64,000 nucleotides of DNA from contig NC_016132.3 of assembly GCF_000005505.3 (NCBI RefSeq), forward strand, positions 50,048,914 through 50,112,913, in the 5' to 3' direction. Below the pieces are notes generated by a model. The model was not told the DNA's origin. It was given only the letters and a program-made list of their open reading frames with translations, and ran no database searches. Every line of letters begins with the position of its first letter. The stretch's first letter is position 1. A program made the translations under genes and the position numbers. Positions 1 to 12,043 of this stretch are shown piece by piece. Source of the DNA: Brachypodium distachyon. Lineage: Eukaryota; Streptophyta; Magnoliopsida; Poales; Poaceae.

Positions 1-469
1 CGTTTCGTCTGAGTGAAGCACGGCGGGAACGGAGGGGAGCCGCGTGATCTGCAAGTCTGATCGCTTCCGTCATTCAGCTAACACCCTTGAGGACGGAGGA
101 GGAATTCAAGTGGGATGGGCCTGCCAGAAAAACCCATTTACCCCACCTTATAATGCCCACACATTCCATATGGGCTGAAGCCCACATATCCCGTCTTCTC
201 GCTGCTATGGAGCACAATGGGCACAGTGCACGCGAATGTAGCACGTCTCGGCCGGGGCCTGCCGTTGGGCCTCGCTAGTTGACGTTCTTTGGTTTCAATG
301 CCGCGCCGTTGATTCTGATTTCTGTGAGCATCTGACTTTCTTTGAGCCCGGAGAAGAAGAGCTTTCTTTAAACCCACACGAGCAATACGGTCAAAAAGAA
401 AACTATGTTCCATCGATGATGTCAAAAAGAAAACCATGTTTGGTCCGTCTGGATTACCCCTCGAATATA
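1..469. other. Intergenic, no gene recognised
   Basis: I see no supported gene here. Short open frames exist on both strands but overlap each other and lack recognisable motifs or splice context. Confidence 0.5.
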
Positions 470-582
470 CTCACTCCGTTCCATAATTCTTGTCTTCAAT
501 TAGCCTAAAACTGGATGTATCTATTTCTAAAAAGCGTCTAGATACATGTAATATTTCGACAAGAATTATGAAACGGAGGGAG
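470..582. mobile_element. Stowaway-like MITE
   Basis: The segment is a near-palindrome. The left arm starts ACTCCGTTCCATAATTCTTG and the right arm ends CAAGAATTATGAAACGGAGG. The inner parts (GATGTATCTA / TAGATACATG) also pair. Closely related copies sit at 10.16, 10.75 and 30.50 kb. The short terminal inverted repeats and lack of coding capacity fit a non-autonomous Tc1/mariner (Stowaway) MITE. Confidence 0.8.
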
Positions 583-783
583 CAAGTGCTATCGCTCTCT
601 TAACCTTGAATCTTCCGTGTTATTATAATTATTATTATTCAGGCACATGGTATCTGATGTATCTTGTTATCCAAAAAATCTCCTAATTCTCTAACCTTCC
701 GGGTTCTCCACCCCCCTTGGGCCACATAAAATCAAATATACCACCCCACATCATCTTCTCCGGAGATTCGGACCTCATCTACC

Positions 784-1356
784 TTGCACAATCGGCATCG
801 CCATCCACCACAAGATATGTTCCCGTCGTATCCTCCTCGATTCCCACAACATCTTCCCATCTCAACACATTTTCTCCCTGAGAACATCAATGTTGATATC
901 TATGCGCCCTCCTGTGAGTCGCCACATACACCCGAGACAACATCTCCCTTCCTTGTCGATCCCACACCAACCACTATGCACCAACTTATCCCTAGCTCCG
1001 ACTTCGTTGGAGCCACTCGGTAATGCACACTGCATGCTCGCTCGAGGGAAACCGGGTATTTTATGTCTAATGCCATATCAGCCTTCACAACTACTTCTTC
1101 ACCTACTTCTCCAATCCCTTCCTCTTATCTATCCATACTTAAAGATCCTAACTTGCATATACAATATTTGATGAAAATAACTTCTGTTACGGAATGCCAC
1201 TTGGTCTCTTGTTCTATGTCCTTGATCCATGCGCTAGCACTGTGGCCAGCAAATGGGTCTTCTCCACCAGAAGATGGATGGCTCGCTAAAAGGCAAGACG
1301 AGTGGTATATATGTGGTTTCACTCAACAAGTAGGCGTCGATTATGGAGAGAATTGA
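784..1356 (+). mobile_element. Degenerate Ty1/copia retrotransposon pol relic
   Basis: Three reading-frame pieces on the plus strand resemble the stretch between integrase and reverse transcriptase of copia polyproteins. They are a proline-rich linker (from 784), a segment reading SYLSILKDPNL (about 1120-1160), and a reverse-transcriptase entry resembling KWVF...DGSL..R followed by GFTQQVGVDYGEN (about 1247-1356). The frame shifts between pieces and the match stops before the catalytic YVDD region, so this is an inactive fragment. No LTRs were recognised. Family assignment rests on motif memory, not a search. Confidence 0.65.
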
Positions 1357-4300
1357 TTCATTGTTGGTTAAACTTCATGTAAAGGGTTGCACACAAAACA
1401 AGACAAAACTGTAATGAAGAAAGATCACAAACTATATTGATATTGTGAACATATTTAATGACATATATATACAAATAATTGGGGGATGCGCTAGTCGGCG
1501 ATCATCATGAGATTGCGTAGATATCTGTTGTAGAATTATATATATATATCCCTTTTGGAAAGTATTAATTCTACATGTCATGTGTTACAGCTTGTAGATG
1601 CCAAACCCGTGATTCAATTGGTGACGAGTTGCTGATGTCAAGACTTATATGACGTTTATTTGCCCACTTGGTTACTCAGATGAAGCATGCAAATCATATT
1701 TCCACAGATTGACCTAAACTATTTGAAAAGGAGAATAATGTTTGTATATATATTACCATGAAGTACAAGAATTCATTTTTTTCCCTGAAAAAAGGGCTCC
1801 CCGCCTCTGCATCATTGATGCACACAAGCACAATTTTGTGAAAGAAGTCTTATATAGTCTTAGGGTGACTAACAATTTTTTGTAGCACAAAAGCCGGCCT
1901 ATTACTAGTACTAGAAAATTAAATGCAAGCAGATCCGTTTGAAAACGATACAAGGTGCTACCGATTATTTGGCATTTTCGAGCTACTTCCACAAAGGTAT
2001 GGAGAAATTAAACTCCCCGTGCGTATATTGCTCAAAGTACATCTTTCCAGCTTTAACTCTTGTTTTCTTTTCCTCTTTTGATAAAAGATTGATGTATTAC
2101 TCATCAAAAGAAAAGAAATCTTAAACTCCCCATTTGATTTCAAAAGTGCTTTGCGTACGATATTTTCCTGTCTGATCTGCATCCGATGTCAGATCCTCTA
2201 CGTCTGGCATTCATGCCACACGTACTTAGATCAAAGGGACATGGGCTAGCGTTAGGGGCGGATCTAGGGGTGGCGCTACCTGTGCTGTAGCACCAGTACT
2301 TCCAGCCAGGGTGTTTAAAAGAGAAGTTAGAATACCCAGCATCATTAGATCTATCTTAGCATCATACTTCTTCAGTTTCTGGCTCGGCCGCTGGCTAGCG
2401 TCCTACTAGTGTAGGGCGAAAATGTGCATATAGCAGTCTTCTTTGATAATTCAGCTATCTTGGCCCTACTTGCTCAACGGTCAAAATCAGTCTAGACTCG
2501 ATATTTTGACACCGTAGGCTCCATTACACGTAATGATCATTTTTGTTCCACATCCATAATTGCTCCGCTAAACGAGATAGATCCAGTTAGTCGTTGGCCA
2601 GCAATGAAATCCGATGTTACTTGACATGCATCACAGTTAATTACCGGGCGTAAGCATCAGCGTAACCATAGCTTTCTTGACACCTACACGTATCCTCTTT
2701 TTGGGCTCGCTCACTCTCGCTAGCTTAATTGGAGAGGAAAGCAACCCCTCTGCATGGCCCCTGCTGGTAGCTCACTGTCACCACGCTAATCACTCCTGAA
2801 TAACGATCCATTAATTCCTCATAGTACCAGCTGGTCCTTATCCGAGCTAAACCCGCAACCAAAAGCGACCCGATATAACTACCGCCCGCGCCTAGCTATA
2901 GCTTGCCGGAATACGCAGCGATGCATTGCGCTCACGGTCCTCGCGGAGATCCGAATCCAACCCAAGCCCCGGTTGCGGCGCGCACGTACGTGTGATGCGT
3001 GATGACTTGCCAAAACGCGCGACCCGCACGGCGTTTTTGAGACGCTACCGGCCAGCCAGCTCAGTTTCCTTCTTTTCTTTCTCCCACTGCCCCTCTTTTG
3101 CGTAGTCTCCGAGAAAAAGAAAAAGGGCCGGATAAGAGAAAAAGTCGCCAACTGGGGTGTGTGACCGGCCGGGCGAGAAGGCGGCCGAGTTGATCGACTT
3201 CGAAGTTTACCCCCCAGCTTCGCCAACTTTTTGCGCAGAATCTTTTACACAAGGGGGGATATGAAAGCGAGCTTCATGCTGGCGGCTGGCCGACTGGTGC
3301 ACTTTTGGGTTATTGGCTTTTTCGAATTTCGAAAGCTCTATCTATACAGCACCGCCAACACAGAGCACGTGTAGTTTGCAGAAATATCGCTTCTTGTTGC
3401 TTGCTGCTTTGGACCAGCAATGCTTTGGGTTCCTTCTTGTGTTTCTCCTCTCGCTGTCATAGCTTGGCATCTCCTTTTCTTTTCTTTTCTTTTCTTTCCC
3501 TTGAGTGATAGAAAAGCTGTAGCCTTAATTTATGCATGGGTCTCCATGGAGGAGTGTATAACTGAAAGGCAAATATATGACCAAAACTCACATAAGCTTT
3601 TCGTGCTACGTACTTTATTTCGGACTCGCTACTCGGTAGCAGTACTCGCTAGTGCTAAGTAGTTGTCGTGTCGCATGTACTACACATGTCACCATTTGTG
3701 AGTACTAATTTGTAGGTGGATGAACTCCACATGTCACCATTTTAGCTTTTCTGCCAGTCCCCACGGAAGGCACGTCGCAATTTATTCCGAGAAGGAGGGG
3801 GCATCATGATGTTTTGCTCCAGAACCATACGATCAATTCCATTGATTAGCCGCTCCTACGAAGCTGAAAGCCAAGGAGTGCACCCACTGACACACGTCAC
3901 TGGCTCTGTCCCCGTGGGGATACCCTTCTGCCCCAGCAGCAGCAGCAGCGGCGGAAAAGGTCCCCGGCGCCGCAGTCCAACTGCCAACCATGCGAGTGCT
4001 GACTAGTGAGAAGGAGTAAATATGAGAAGAAGAGCCAAAACGCTTTCGCGAGAGCGCCTACGTAAAGTAACCTTGCGAGCAATCAAGGCTAGCAAAAGGG
4101 TGGGGGACTGCTGCTCAAAATCAAAAGCGCACACACCCTCTCTCTCCTTGACCCTGACAAGTTGACGGTTGGAATAATTATCTCCCGGTACTTTTAGGAA
4201 AAGCTTCCATTATCTTTTTCAGTGTATTGATGACGACTAGTAAGTCGCCAGTCAGGTGCCTGTCTCCATTGCCTCTTTTTGATGAAACTTCCCAAAAGGA

Positions 4301-5181
4301 TGATGGTGAAAAGTTTCTTGGCCAGTTTACCGAAATGTTGATCTAGGAAGACCCACTTTTGTCCACGAGGAGAATCATACTACTACTACTACAGCAGCAG
4401 CAGCAGAACCGATGGCATATGGTGATTAAACAAGCTTGAGTACAAGTACGATAGTCCAAAATTAAACTGGCACAAGTACTAGTACTGCTGGTTAAAGGAA
4501 AGAAGCAGACAACCGCAGGAAGGCTTGATCTCGCCCTCATCCATCTGTATCTCTTGCTATCAATACCAGGCAGCACAATATGACAATATCCGTGCGACGA
4601 AAATGTTGGAGTTAAGTAATAGTACGAGAAGAACTATTTCCCTAGATGTACAATAAGAACAAATTTACAGCGGAGCTAAACAGGATGATCAGTTCCAGCT
4701 CACCAGTTCCCGTAGGAAACTGATAAACTTGGCCAGCCCTTTGGGCGAGGATCGATGAGCTGAGCACTTGAGCAGTGAGATTCAAGATCCCAATACGGCA
4801 TGGCATCGCAGCATCACAGTCATCCGAGTCATGAAAGAAAAACGGCAGCGCATGGTCATACACAACGGGCGGATTTACAGCAGAGCAGAGCTCGCAGCTC
4901 TCGCTACAATGCTACCGCGATTAACCTGATCAGTTTTTACACATTGCACAGCACAGGCGACGCGATGCAACCTTACAAACCATGAAAAGAAGAAAGAAAA
5001 ACGACAAATTATTCTAGTTCTACTACTACTAGGAAAGATAGACAGAGGAACTAGCTAGAGAAGATGAGCAGAACAGAAAAGGGGCATCGGAATTCTCCTC
5101 TCCTTCGGAAGTTCCCCGGACGAGACGAGAAGAGCCCCCCTGGGTTCGGCCGGACGAATTAATGATGATTGGTCGGATCGA
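1357..5181. other. Intergenic, no gene recognised
   Basis: The interval is AT-rich with scattered low-complexity tracts, such as a TTTTC run near 3,475-3,500 and a trinucleotide tract near 4.38 kb. No open frame carries a recognisable domain. The right part is downstream of the Dof gene on the minus strand and may include its 3' UTR. Confidence 0.5.
4378..4407. repeat. Compound trinucleotide microsatellite (TAC)n(CAG)n
   Basis: Five or so TAC units run directly into about five CAG units. This is a simple sequence repeat with no coding context. Confidence 0.8.
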
Positions 5182-5760
5182 TCAGAACCGACGGTCCGGG
5201 CCGGCCTGCCAGTGCCCGTCGGTGTAGACCGGCGACGGGGAGTTGGGGGAGGAAGCAGCAGCGTTGGGGAAGGCGAGATTGAAGCCGGCGGCGGGGGGCG
5301 CGCGGTGGTGGTGGTGGTGGTTGGCGCCGACGTTGGGGCCGAGCGGGCGGTTCTTGCGGCGGCCGGCGCCGACGGGCACGTTGCGGAGCGCGCCGCCGGC
5401 CGTCCAGTAGCGGTGGCAGGCCTTGCAGAAGTGGCGCGGCTGGTTGACGTTGTAGTTGTTGAAGTAGCAGAACTTGGTGTCCCGGCTCCGGCACCGCGGG
5501 CACGGCAGCGGCGCCGCCGCCGCCCGCGCCTCCGCCGACTCCTGCAGCTGCGTGCGCCGCGCCGCCCCTCCTCCCTGCCCCTGCTGCTTGGTCTCCTCAC
5601 CCTCCAGGTCTCCCGCCGGCGCCTCCCGTTTGATCGCGGCCGTCCGATCCCGCTCGCCGTCGCCGGGGAGCCGCTGCGGCTCCTCCTCCCCCGCGACGGC
5701 GGGTACGGGCGGCGTGATGACCTTGCCGAAGAGCTTGAAGGCGCCGACCAAGGGAGCCAT
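5182..5760 (-). CDS. Dof zinc-finger transcription factor
   Basis: This single-exon gene encodes 192 residues. Residues 86-140 form a Dof domain: CPRC at 87-90, a 21-residue spacer, CKAC at 112-115 (C-x2-C-x21-C-x2-C), then [22 protein letters not shown]. Dof proteins bind DNA at AAAG cores in the nucleus. The N-terminus reads AFKLFGKVI, resembling the FKLFGK(T/V)I motif of cyclic-Dof-factor/COG1-like members; an acidic linker follows. A five-histidine run and a Pro/Ala-rich tail follow the domain. At 192 residues it is short and lacks the C-terminal GIGENSOURCE-type motifs of full CDFs, so it is closer to the small COG1/Dof1.5-like group (inference). The start is the first ATG upstream of the KLFGK motif. 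A 275-residue open frame opposite is a GC-rich shadow. Confidence 0.93.
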   Translation of the reverse strand: MAPLVGAFKLFGKVITPPVPAVAGEEEPQRLPGDGERDRTAAIKREAPAGDLEGEETKQQGQGGGAARRTQLQESAEARAAAAPLPCPRCRSRDTKFCYFNNYNVNQPRHFCKACHRYWTAGGALRNVPVGAGRRKNRPLGPNVGANHHHHHRAPPAAGFNLAFPNAAASSPNSPSPVYTDGHWQAGPDRRF

Positions 5761-8700
5761 CGATCTCGACGTGGGAGCCGGGAGAGAGGAGCTAGCCAGG
5801 CTAGGGGGAAGGAATTCCAGGCGATGGGGGGTCGAGGAAGGGGTCCGTGCGTCCGTTGCTACTTAAAGCCCGTCAGCCGAAGGATAGGTCACGCCGGAGT
5901 AAGTGTAGCATACGTGAGGTTGGACCGCAGAAGGGAACAAGGACAAATGTGTTTACGCGCACAGCCACAGCACAGAAAAGAAACGGAAGCACATCTGGTC
6001 AAAAAAGAAAGAAACGGAAGCACACGCACGCACAGCTAGCAGTGGCCGCGCGAGGTCGGGCGCGGGGTGTGGGGCGGCGACGAGGCTGGAGGTTCCTCGT
6101 GCTGCGTGGGTTTGCGGCTGCGTCGAATTTGATTTGCATGTGGGGTTTGTAGACTCGAGGAGAATCTCCGGCCCCGGTTGGTGTATACAGTAGCAGTAAA
6201 AAGGTCTTCCCTTGTTGTAGCGGCTCGCTTTGTGCCGTGGACCTGGCCTGGGTAATTTGTTTGCGGGAAAGGCAAGCAACGGGGGCGCTCCCTCCGAGTG
6301 CGTGGCCGCCTTGATTTGTTCTTCCATGCTACTGCCTCCGTTTTACAGTAATAGTCTGGATGCTTTAGTTTTCTCTTCTTTTCCTTCAAACTAGACGTGC
6401 AAACAAAATCTCACAACATACTTCCAAGTCAATCTCTAAACCTACAAACCAAATTTAAATTGTTTTGAACTAGCTGGTCATTTAAGCGAGATCTTGCTTG
6501 CATCCCCATGGCATTCTCTTGTGTCTCATGATCGTGACGGAACTGCCTCTGTTTAGTGCTACCCGTGTCTCTAGGAAAAACACACCGACAATTGCTACGA
6601 CCATGGCGTCATTTCGCTCATGCAATTAATGCAAAAAACGACAAGGGCGGTTATCTCTCCCTTGCGTTTTCCAATATCCCATGACCAAAGACGGATACGA
6701 TAACCGATCCAACAAGGAGATGCATGGCGCATGCAAGATTCGACTCGGCTGACGTCTCTCTACAAACGACAAGTGTGTGACGTGGTTGTGAATCTATTTT
6801 GGGAGTCACAGAAACCGCATCCGGTCGTACATACGGAAAGTGGACTGGCCGCAGTCATTCCGACAAGATCGATAACCTAATGTCCTCAATTATTAATTGC
6901 GGATCAGGATTTTGGTTGGACGCATGCGTGTCAAAATCCCACCGTGATATCGCTCCTTATATGTATTTAAATTCTAGAATGTCTGTCTTTTGTATCCAAA
7001 TGTATTTTGGGGCTTTATGCTCTATGCACCCTAGTGGATGAGGAAGGATTTTCTGTAAAACCTTATATCTTTTTGGTTACAAGAAGACATACACGCACAG
7101 ACGCACCATTACACACACCAGAACACACACACAATGACATGAGCACGCCCAACAAATGGATATAAGTGCTAAATCCATGAAGATCACTAAAATTCTAGTG
7201 AGCGTCATGTCTGTAAATTGTGAGGCACTAGGATTAAACCTTGTGGATACAATTCTACCACCGCATTAAGATTGGTTCAACATTTTGGTAAGTTAAGTAT
7301 GTCTATAGCAATAAATCAAACGGTGTATTTCCTGGTGACATCGTAAATTTATATAGCAGCACATGTGGTTATGGAACCTTTAATTTTTATGGCCAGAACC
7401 TTGAAACATTTCCCGAGTTCTAAAATATCTTATCTTTTTTCTAGAAATAACGTGAATTTCCATTTATCAAAGAGGAATGAAAGAAATACAATTTTGAAAG
7501 TGTTTTCAATAGCATTCGATCAATACTTGTCGCTTGGTCCCTAATACAAGTCACATGGATGGAGGGCGAGAGAAATATCATGCCCACAGCCTCGCCGTGC
7601 ACCTAGTGCATGCCCTCGAGTTTTGAAATTCCACCAAAATTCATGAAAATAGATAAAAAAATTAGGACATTTAGCCGTACATTACACATCAATACATTTT
7701 TGCTATATGCATAACTGACCATATATTGTTATGCCCTTAGAAAAATGGTGAAGCCCTAGCTGTCACTGCCGTAGCTCGTCTTTCTCGACGTCAGGAGGTA
7801 CGGAGACCCCAGCCCGGTCTTTGTTGACATGGTTTTATGTTCGGATTTATCAAAAAAAAATCCAGGTTTGTCTCCGATATATAGTTGCACCTTTCATGAA
7901 GCTGGAACCAATGTAGGTCACGTAATCGTGTTCCATTGAGTCAAGAATTCTTTCACGATGCATTATTGCTATATGTCTAGGTGCCTATATTTATTTTCAT
8001 CCGGGAATACACTGTTAAAGGTGGACGCCCAAAGTATAGTGTACTCTCCGTCACAATTTAAGGAGCGTTTCGGTAATTTAACATGGTTGAGGTACAAGAC
8101 ATGCCACTTCAATTTGGGATTCGATCCGATAGTCCAGATTTCACCTAGAAATGACCAAGCAGAATGCCTAAATAACCGCACACATTTACACCTTTGCTGG
8201 TGGGGTACATGTTTGTTCCCTTTTAACAAAGACTTTCCTTGTATTGGTTTCACGTCGCAGCGATCATGCAAAAGGCCCCACCCATCCCCTTTACTAACCA
8301 AAATCTGCAGAGAAACAGTGCAGGAAAAGGCAATCCAAGAAAGTGCTTTAGAGAAAGCCTTGTTCTGGAGGTGGGGGAAAGGGCCAAAGCACAAAGGGGC
8401 TTCGCTGAATTGAAAATCTCTACTGATGGCACTTTACAAGGCTACGTATCTCCTCGTTACCTAGAAAAGCGAGCGAAGCATTAGATTCTCTGGAGCTGCC
8501 AGTGCACACACACATGCTAGCTCCAGAGCTCCTTGGTTCGATCAACTTGGGCATTTGAGATCACTGAACTTTTCTTGCAACACATGATCACTGAAACCCT
8601 GGAACTTCTCATTTACTCACAAGAATTCAGTCCATCATCATTGGATACCAACGTAGCAAGGAAATGGGTGCATGAATGCACCATAGAGTACCCACCTTTG

Positions 8701-10155
8701 GTCCAAAATGATTGACAAAAAGAAAGGACTCTGGTCCAGTTTTATTTCGGGGAAGTGTCCATGTTAAATGCCATATTTGTCGAGATTATCGGACCAGTCC
8801 ACACAATAATGTTCCCGTATCATACACGGCTTATCCGTCTAGCTCAAAACTCTGGACGTTTCACGTAATTGTCAGATCATGTCACCTTAAGTACAAGGCT
8901 TATAGAAACGACAGCTTAGAATTAACAATGCTACGCCAAACTGTCAAAATTCTGTGGGTGCAGCTGCACACACAACTCATGACGTGGATCTGCCATTGCG
9001 TACATGCTACATGTGTTCTAAACCTCATATATGTACTGCTGAGTAACATCTACGGAATTGATTTAAAAAAATCATGGTAAAAAAGTAAAAAAAAACTTTC
9101 CAACTTAAAAAAGTTCAAGGGCATAAATACGGAATCGGCAAAAATATAGAATGAGATCCTGGTGAAATGGGTCCATGAAAAAATGTTAGGGGACTTAAAA
9201 AGGATGCTCATAATTACAAACAAAAGTTGAGGCAACCATGCTGGTCGAGAAACCTCTCTGTGCGAAATTATGACAGGACATAAAAATGTCCACAAAAATA
9301 ACACACATAACTTATAACATTTGAGAAAGTAATGACATGGCGGGAACAGTTGTCCATATGAGAGACTTGTTTGAGGTCATGCAATTAGTACACAAGTCTT
9401 TCCATTAAAAAAAACCGAGAGGGGAGAACTGTCTGTGAACATAGAAAAAAAACACATGCTAGCACCTACAAAGTTGATGAATATTGACAAACTGCCTTTG
9501 TGGGCGGAAAAACGACTCCGAGCAATTGTACGAGGATTTTAAAAAAGTGTGTTTAACACCCACAAAATCAATACAAATTGAGGAAATGAAGACTTGACAA
9601 AAAAACCTCTCGACCCGAGAAAAAGCCGGAGGGCATCAAAATGTATGTGCTAACATCCATGAAATTATAAAAGAAAATAGTTCCATAAGAAACCCACTCT
9701 AAAGACATAGAAGACATGTCAAAATCCTAAACAAGTGAAATTTGAGAAAATGATGTCCCGAATTCTTACATCACCAGTTCAGCATTATATATTGGTCGAT
9801 GCACAGGAGATGAGCAATACCTGTAGAGAAGGCTTACTCGGGAAATCCAATACTTACAATGTTTTTTTTTTCAATTTTAGACATCAACTTGAAGTAACCT
9901 AATTATAATATGGTTGGTTACTTTTTTTTAGCACTAGAATAAAGCAAAAGAGAAAGCACACGACGGCATTTTATTTGCTTTTCATATTTTTATTTTACAG
10001 GGAAGTTGATGGAAGTATGTAAACTAAAAGACCTTTTCGCTCCTGGATCTATGTTTTTTTTCCCTCTATTCCGCACTCAAAACGTATCATAAGCCTTTCT
10101 CTTCCTGCTTCTTTTTCTTTGCGATGAAAAGATATCATAAGCCTCACGTAAAGAG
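5761..10155. other. Intergenic, no gene recognised; includes the upstream region of the Dof gene
   Basis: The part adjoining 5,761 is the 5' flank of the Dof gene. From about 6.4 kb the sequence turns AT-rich. Open frames at 7.96-9.08 kb have no recognisable motif and appear on both strands. I see no supported gene. Confidence 0.5.
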
Positions 10156-10271
10156 TACTACCTCCGATCCATAATTCTTGTCGAAATCTTACATGTATCT
10201 AGACACTTTTTAAAAATAGATACATCCATTTTTGAACAAATTTGAGACAAGAATTATGGAACGGAGGGAAT
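10156..10271. mobile_element. Stowaway-like MITE
   Basis: The element begins with TACCTCCGATCCATAATTCT and ends AAGAATTATGGAACGGAGGG, forming terminal inverted repeats with TA dinucleotides at the borders. The inner ACATGTATCTAGACACTTTT is shared with the copy at 30.5 kb. Confidence 0.85.
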
Positions 10272-10750
10272 ACTTAATTAACACTCTTGAGCCTCAGGTC
10301 AGGTGGCCATGTGCGTATGCGTAGACATGGAGGAGCTTGTGTCTGTGTCTCGGCACGTACTGCTATACCGTGCGTCCTCCTGACGTTAAACCCCCTCGAT
10401 CCATTCTGGCCAAAACGGCGTCGTGCCTAAGTTGTCAACGCTGATTTGACTTGTTTAGTAAGCAACCATACCATCCTACTTAAAAAACCGTGGATGGCAC
10501 TTTCCATACTTTCGAATCCAGTGCAAGAATCTATCTCTTTCTGTACCCCGGAAAGGGATACGCTTTTGGTGTCCACGGTATCATTTTTCTAGTAGAGAAT
10601 ACTACGCAGTACCTAGCTTTTGGCGATGACAAACGTAGGAATTGCTAAGGCTGGGGAAATGCCTGGCCCACGTTTCCAGGGTCCATTTCTTGCTAATCCA
10701 AAAGCGAATGCTTTAATTATAATTTTGCACTTTTGATTAAAGATTTAAAG

Positions 10751-10864
10751 TACTCCCTCCGATTCATATTACTTGTCGAAATATTACATGTATCTAAACA
10801 TTTTTTAAACATAGATACATCCATATTTAAAAAATTTGAGACAAATAATACGGCAGAGGGAGTA
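10751..10864. mobile_element. Stowaway-like MITE, diverged copy
   Basis: Borders are TACTCCCTCCGATTCATATT and CAAATAATACGGCAGAGGGA. It is the same family as the copy 600 bp upstream but with more substitutions in the arms. Flanking TA dinucleotides fit a Stowaway target site. Confidence 0.8.
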
Positions 10865-12043
10865 CGAGACTTAAAGAGAGGATCGAACAGTTAGAACACT
10901 TTCTCACTCAACAATTTTTCACTGAAACCGTACTGAATTTAACACCAATTATTTAGTAGTATGTACTCGTTTTGCTTGTTAACCCGAACAAATTATCAAT
11001 GCCCGTCTATATTTTCAACTTATTAGGGAGAAAATTCAAAATAATTATGTGTACAGTGTATGCCACCATTTGTTGCCCAGGAAGAACCGAAGAACAACTC
11101 AAGACCGACATGTCTGGTGCCGAAGTATATCCACCGGTAACTAGTCCAGTACGGGCTTTTAATTCTCTCCTTTTCCTTTCCTCAGGAAGGAGGTTCGGTC
11201 CGTGCACTACTTCTGTCGGTAAAACTGATTGAGTTTCTTCCGATGTCGCGGGCAAAGAGGACGCGGTCACGTGGTGCGTATCACCCATGACGGAGCCGGG
11301 TCAGCCGTAAGAAGGGAGCACATGGTCAACGTCAACCTGGACTCCTCGCCACACGCAGTTTGCAGGCTTTTACCAGTAGTATCTGCTACTCCAGTAGGCA
11401 ACAACTTTACTGCCTCTTCCCTCCTGCCGCCATCAATTTGTGGCTGGCCGACGTAGCATGGAAACCCAACTTGCGTTTCAGGAGGATACTGGAGTAGTAG
11501 CATGCATGGGAATGAACGGTTGAGTTTGTTTATGTTCCTCGGACCGCGCTTCTCCTGCTCGTCTAGCACCCGATCAGATCAATTCTGATGTGGCCGCTGC
11601 TACCACTCGGTCCAAAACAGCAGTCTTTCTCCTTTTAAAGTCTTATAAAAACGAAAAGAACAGGGGGGGCACATGGAATGAACGTTGCACGGGATTCCAG
11701 GACCCCCATAATGCTGTGGCCTGCAACTCTGCAAGGCGGGATGAATAATGGCGTCATCTTTCGAGCTCCAGGATGCTATCTTTGTAGGAGTACTACTGAA
11801 CGATAAAGACGGCCGGATTTTCAAGGGGACGCAAGGTTTGGACGAACACAGATGAGTTTGATACAGTAAACAACAAAGCAATGTCCACGGAAAATATACC
11901 AGTCTGGTTCTGATCTCCCGTCGCCGGTGTTTACTGGTTTTAAGTCTTTTAGACGACCATAAAACACGATGCACCAAGAGCGTCATACATGCCGCCCCTA
12001 CTACTGCTATAAATAAACACACATCACAGCTGAGCCGGATGCT
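10865..12043. other. Region downstream of the PEPC gene, no separate gene recognised
   Basis: It contains short, mutually overlapping open frames on both strands (about 11.0-12.0 kb) without recognisable domains. The part next to 12,043 would be the 3' UTR of the PEPC gene. Confidence 0.45.

Noticed and set aside
2879..3252. 115-residue minus-strand frame starting MAKLGGKLRSRS
   Set aside because: Low-complexity basic composition, no homologous motif, and no promoter or splice support.
5212..6039. 275-residue open frame on the plus strand opposite the Dof gene
   Set aside because: It is a GC-driven antisense shadow: Ala/Arg/Val-rich, no domain, and it overlaps a clear Dof domain on the other strand.
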